In this document: positions 45,766 to 48,563 of the stretch, one piece after another
How the letters are laid out: every line of letters starts with the position of its first letter
Numbering within the stretch: the stretch's first letter is position 1
NCBI RefSeq assembly: GCF_002155915.1
Contig: NZ_MUME01000068.1
Location: forward strand, 1-48,563
DNA: 48,563 nucleotides
Direction of reading: 5' to 3'
Origin: Streptomyces thermovulgaris
GTDB taxonomy: Bacteria; Actinomycetota; Actinomycetes; Streptomycetales; Streptomycetaceae
Translations under genes and position numbers: made by a program
The notes under the pieces: model-generated
Database searches by the model: none
What the model was told of the DNA's origin: nothing
What the model saw: only the letters and a program-made list of their open reading frames with translations

Positions 45766-46422
45766 CTATCCCTCGAGCTTCTCGATCCCCAACTCCCGTG
45801 CCAGCACCGCCGCTTGTACCCGGCTGCGCAGCCCCAGCTTCCCCAGCAGACGGCTGACATGTGTCTTCACCGTGCCCTCCGCCATGCCGAGGCGGTCCGC
45901 GATGCCGGCGTTGGACAGCCCCTCGCCGAGACAGGACAGCACCTCGCGCTCGCGCCGGGTGAGGGAGTCCAGCACCGCCGGGTCGACCGTCGTCTCCCGG
46001 GCCGACTGCGCGGCGAACTCGGCGATCAGCCGCCGGGTGACGGCCGGGGCGACGATCCCCTCCCCGCGGGCCACCGTGCGCACGGCCTCGACGAGGTCCT
46101 TCGCCTCCGTGTTCTTCAGCAGGAACCCCGCGGCCCCCGCCCGGAGCGCCCCGAAGACGTACTCGTCCAGGTCGAAGGTGGTCAGCACCAGCACATCGGC
46201 GAGCCGTTCCCCGACCACCTGCCGGGTCGCCGACACCCCGTCCAGACGGGGCATCTGCACATCCATCAGCACCAGGTCGGGGCGCAGCTCCCGGGCGAGC
46301 GCCACCGCCTGCTCGCCGTCCGCCGCCTCGCCGACCACCTCGATGTCGGGTGCGCTGCGCAGAATGAGGACCAGCCCGGCGCGGACGGCGGACTGGTCCT
46401 CGGCCACCAGGACGCGGATCAT
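45766..46422 (-). CDS. NarL/LuxR-type response regulator
   Basis: 218 residues (MIRVLVAEDQSAVRAGLVLI). An N-terminal receiver domain has D54 in DLVLMDVQMPRLDG and Lys in GFLLKNTEAKDLVEAV. The C-terminal HTH domain is LTRREREVLSCLGEGLSNAG with the recognition helix in MAEGTVKTHVSRLLGKLGLR. It is partner to the kinase at 46419 (ATGA overlap). Transcribed toward the chitinase; in Streptomyces such NarL-type pairs next to chitinase genes are known, but here independent control by DasR sites is also likely. A role in chitin sensing is inferred. Confidence 0.92.
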   Translation of the reverse strand: MIRVLVAEDQSAVRAGLVLILRSAPDIEVVGEAADGEQAVALARELRPDLVLMDVQMPRLDGVSATRQVVGERLADVLVLTTFDLDEYVFGALRAGAAGFLLKNTEAKDLVEAVRTVARGEGIVAPAVTRRLIAEFAAQSARETTVDPAVLDSLTRREREVLSCLGEGLSNAGIADRLGMAEGTVKTHVSRLLGKLGLRSRVQAAVLARELGIEKLEG

Positions 46423-47624
46423 CGGGTCTCTCCTTGTGCCACATCGGTGAGGGGGAGGCGGGCGCGGACGACCCAGAGCCTGCCGTCCGCGGGGTCCGGG
46501 GCGTCCTCGGGGCCCGCGTCGAAGGTGCCGTGCAGCAGGGCGGCCCGCTCCCGCATCCCGACCAGACCGGTCCCGGAACCCGGGGCACGCGGGGCGTCCC
46601 GGCCGCCGTAGGGGCTGGTCACACGGATCTCGAGGGCGTCGTCCCGCTCGCGCAGCCACACCGTGACCCTCCCCGGCGCGGCATGCTTCAGCGCGTTCGT
46701 CAGCGACTCCTGCACGATCCGGTAGGCGGCGAGCTCGACCGGTGCGGGCACGGAGCCGTGCACGGCGTCGAGGGTGACGTCCAGGCCGTTGGCGCGGGCG
46801 TTCTCCACCAGAACGCCGAGGCCGTCGAGGGTCGGGGTGGCCGCCGGCTCCCGGTCCTCGGCGCCGTCGCGCAGGATGCCGATCAGCCGGCGCATCTCGG
46901 ACAGGCCCTGGACGCTGTTCTCCCGGATCACGGAGAGGGCCTCACGGGAGGTCCGGGCGTCCTCCAGGGAGAGCGCGGCCGTGGAGTGGATGGCGATGGC
47001 GGAGAGGTGATTGGCGACCAGGTCGTGCAACTCCCGCGCCATCCGGGCACGTTCCGCGGTCACCGCCTGGACGCGGTCCATCTCGGCGAGCAGCGCGGTC
47101 TGTTCGGCGCGCAGCAGCGCCGCGTCCGCCGCCTCGCGGTGGTTGCGGACGATGAGACCGGTGGACGCCGGGGCGAAGAGGACACCGGCCGCCAGGACAC
47201 CGATGAGCAGCGCATCGGGCTCCCGCCACACGGCGTACGGCACCAGGACCCCGGCCAGGGACAGCAGCCCGGTCACCCAGGGCAGGCGGCGGGCGGTGGA
47301 CGCCGGGCCGTACAGCACGGCGGCGTACAGCAGGTCGGTGAACATCACGACCGTGGCGATGCTGCTCCGGGTGAACAGATCGGCGACCAGCGCCAGGGTG
47401 CCGATGCCCAGACCGACGCGCGGGGCGCTGCGGCGCAGCAGCTCGCATCCGGCCGTCACGACCAGCGGGACGAGCACCGCCCAGTGGCTCTCGAACCGCA
47501 CCAGCGGGTCGTGGCCCGGTCTGAGGGTCAGCCCGAAGCCCCACAGCACCAGTCCGCCCAGAAGGCCGGCGACCGCGATCCACACGTCGTCGCGGTGGGG
47601 ACGGGGGAGTCGTACGGCGGCCAT
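46419..47624 (-). CDS. NarL-type sensor histidine kinase
   Basis: 401 residues from ATG 47624 (MAAVRLPRPHRDDVWIAVAG). Five to six membrane helices in the first ~170 residues, then the HisKA_3 phospho-acceptor His in ARMARELHDLVANHLSAIAI and an ATPase domain with LTNALKHAAPGRVTVWL and GSGTGLVGMRERAALL. No extracellular sensor domain is seen, so it senses in or near the membrane. GTG 47639 is an alternative start. It is coupled to the response-regulator gene by an ATGA overlap. Confidence 0.92.
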   Translation of the reverse strand: MAAVRLPRPHRDDVWIAVAGLLGGLVLWGFGLTLRPGHDPLVRFESHWAVLVPLVVTAGCELLRRSAPRVGLGIGTLALVADLFTRSSIATVVMFTDLLYAAVLYGPASTARRLPWVTGLLSLAGVLVPYAVWREPDALLIGVLAAGVLFAPASTGLIVRNHREAADAALLRAEQTALLAEMDRVQAVTAERARMARELHDLVANHLSAIAIHSTAALSLEDARTSREALSVIRENSVQGLSEMRRLIGILRDGAEDREPAATPTLDGLGVLVENARANGLDVTLDAVHGSVPAPVELAAYRIVQESLTNALKHAAPGRVTVWLRERDDALEIRVTSPYGGRDAPRAPGSGTGLVGMRERAALLHGTFDAGPEDAPDPADGRLWVVRARLPLTDVAQGETR

Positions 47625-47776
47625 GACACCATCCAACACGCTGCCCGCACCCGGCGCCTGATGCCCCGGGACGGTCCTGGAGTGCATCTTTCGATGTACT
47701 GCGAGTTCATCGGCGACGACGACGCATCCGGGCGCGACGACCGGGAGCCTGGAAGGGTGACCGAGAGGAGCGAACC

Positions 47777-48397
47777 GTGATCGTCGCCCTGATCGCCGCC
47801 TGCGAGATCGGCTTCTGGGTGCTGCTGGCGCTGGGCCTGACCGCCCGCTATCTGCTGAAGTGGCGCCGCACCGGCCTGGCGCTGCTGCTGTGCGAGCCGC
47901 TGCTGGAGGTCGTGCTGCTGATCGTCACCGCGATCGATCTGAAGAACGGCGCCGAGCCCGACTGGACGCACGGCCTGGCCGCGCTCTACATCGGCTACAC
48001 CGTCGGCCACGGCCACCGCACGGTGAAGTGGCTCGACGGCCACGCCGCCCATCGGCTGGGCGGCGCTCCGAGGCCCCAGGGCCCGCCGCGTCACGGCCTG
48101 GCCCGCGCCCGGCACGAGACCAGGGTGTGGCTGGGGACGCTGCTGGGCGCAGCCGTGGCGACCGTGCTGCTCCAGCTCGCCATCTGGTACGTCGGCGACG
48201 CGAGCCGCACCACCTCCCTGGAGGACTGGCGCCACATCGCCTGGCGTGCCGCGGTGATCCACGGGCTGGTGACCCTGACCTACTGGATCTGGCCGAAGAA
48301 GGCCCCGGCGGGGGAGCCGGAGGCCGGGCGCGAGGCCCGCGAGAAGGGCATGACGCGCGGGGAGCGCACGATGCGCGAGGAGCGTGCGGTCCGGTGA
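47777..48397 (+). CDS. Polytopic membrane protein of unknown function
   Basis: 206 residues from GTG 47777 (VIVALIAACEIGFWVLLALG), preceded by GAGAGGAGCGAACC. Four hydrophobic segments are seen: residues ~3-22, TGLALLLCEPLLEVVLLIVT, LGTLLGAAVATVLLQLAIWY and WRAAVIHGLVTLTYWIW. The C-terminus is a charged Arg/Glu tail (GREAREKGMTRGERTMREER). The text HGLAALYIGYTVGHGHRTVK between helices is family-like for a group of actinobacterial hypothetical proteins. Divergent from the histidine kinase. No function is known to me. Confidence 0.75.
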   Translation: MIVALIAACEIGFWVLLALGLTARYLLKWRRTGLALLLCEPLLEVVLLIVTAIDLKNGAEPDWTHGLAALYIGYTVGHGHRTVKWLDGHAAHRLGGAPRPQGPPRHGLARARHETRVWLGTLLGAAVATVLLQLAIWYVGDASRTTSLEDWRHIAWRAAVIHGLVTLTYWIWPKKAPAGEPEAGREAREKGMTRGERTMREERAVR

Positions 48398-48484
48398 CCG
48401 GGGCGCACAGGAATCTTCTCGCGGGGCCGTCACGCCGGCGATGCGCCCGGGGCCGCGGCGGTTCACCGGGGAACGGAGCTGCCG

Positions 48485-48563
48485 GTGGCCGATCTCCCCG
48501 GGGCGGGGGATCTCCCCAAGGCAGGGGATCTCCCCAAGGCGGGGGATCTCCCCAAGGCGGGGG
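48485..48563 (+). CDS. Start of a gene encoding GDLPKA hexapeptide repeats, runs off the window
   Basis: GTG 48485 is preceded by GGAG with a 6-base spacer (48475-48484), an excellent ribosome site. The first 26 codons read VADLPGAGDLPKAGDLPKAG and continue the same repeat to the edge. The 18-bp unit equals six codons, so the repeat stays in frame. The N-terminal repeat region may be an extended linker before a folded domain outside the window. Family unknown. Confidence 0.55.
   Translation, partial: MADLPGAGDLPKAGDLPKAGDLPKAG
48491..48562 (+). repeat. 18-bp tandem repeat, four units to the window edge
   Basis: Units GATCTCCCC(A/G)(A/G)GGC(A/G)GGG start at 48491, 48509, 48527 and 48545. The last two are identical; the first differs most. 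The array continues past the edge. It is the coding repeat of the preceding entry, and such arrays vary in copy number by slippage. Confidence 0.9.

Overview
The window is a piece of a Streptomyces chromosome. The DNA is very GC-rich, with G or C at almost every third codon position. Starts are often GTG or TTG behind GGAGG-type ribosome binding sites. The block from lysA through the ATP synthase operon to a chitinase and a two-component pair is a gene order I know from Streptomyces core chromosomes (recalled, not searched).

Layout. (1) 1-10.3 kb is accessory: a PucR-type regulator cut by the left edge and divergent from an FAD amino-acid oxidoreductase; a GYD protein; an AGAT-like amidinotransferase; a small zinc-ribbon protein; a TerC-type membrane protein; a GNAT acetyltransferase; an unknown protein; a secreted protein with three fascin-like repeats and a nuclease/phosphatase domain; and a frameshifted membrane-protein relic. 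(2) 10.3-15.2 kb looks like a zinc-starvation locus: a COG0701 permease with a His-rich TIGR03943 partner, then cysteine-poor spare ribosomal proteins uS14, bL28, bL33, bL31 and bS18 around a divergent Zur-like box, with a COG0523/CobW-like protein that has lost its GTPase motifs. (3) A small membrane protein and tRNA-Arg(CCG) lead to the core. (4) 16.4-23.8 kb: a stand-alone receiver protein, a 23-bp tandem-repeat array, an ArgS-like DALR protein with no catalytic core, then lysA, hom, thrC and thrB (lysine and threonine synthesis). (5) 24.2-34.9 kb: rho, an LCP cell-wall ligase, zinc-type rpmE, prfA with its methylase prmC, a 30-codon small ORF, a TsaC/YrdC protein, a phosphatase-like protein with Ser at the catalytic Cys, a divergent glyA and a WecA/TagO-like transferase. 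(6) 35.2-43.0 kb: the atpIBEFHAGDC operon behind a Rex-like operator. (7) 43.1-48.6 kb: a DUF2550 protein; a GH18 chitinase with classic chitinase-promoter direct repeats; a NarL-type response regulator and histidine kinase; a membrane protein; and the start of a gene encoding GDLPKA hexapeptide repeats that leaves the window.

How the parts connect. Zinc and redox state appear to set ribosome composition: both the zinc-binding bL31 (with a SigR-like promoter) and its zinc-free replacement are here. PrmC lies beside its substrate PrfA. ATP synthase appears tied to NADH/NAD+ through Rex. The chitinase carries N-acetylglucosamine-responsive (DasR-type) sites. No phage, insertion sequence, CRISPR array or complete biosynthetic cluster was seen. 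The best leads for something undescribed are the pseudo-GTPase of the zinc locus, the DALR protein, the Cys-to-Ser phosphatase, the coupled 30-codon ORF and the 23-bp repeat array.
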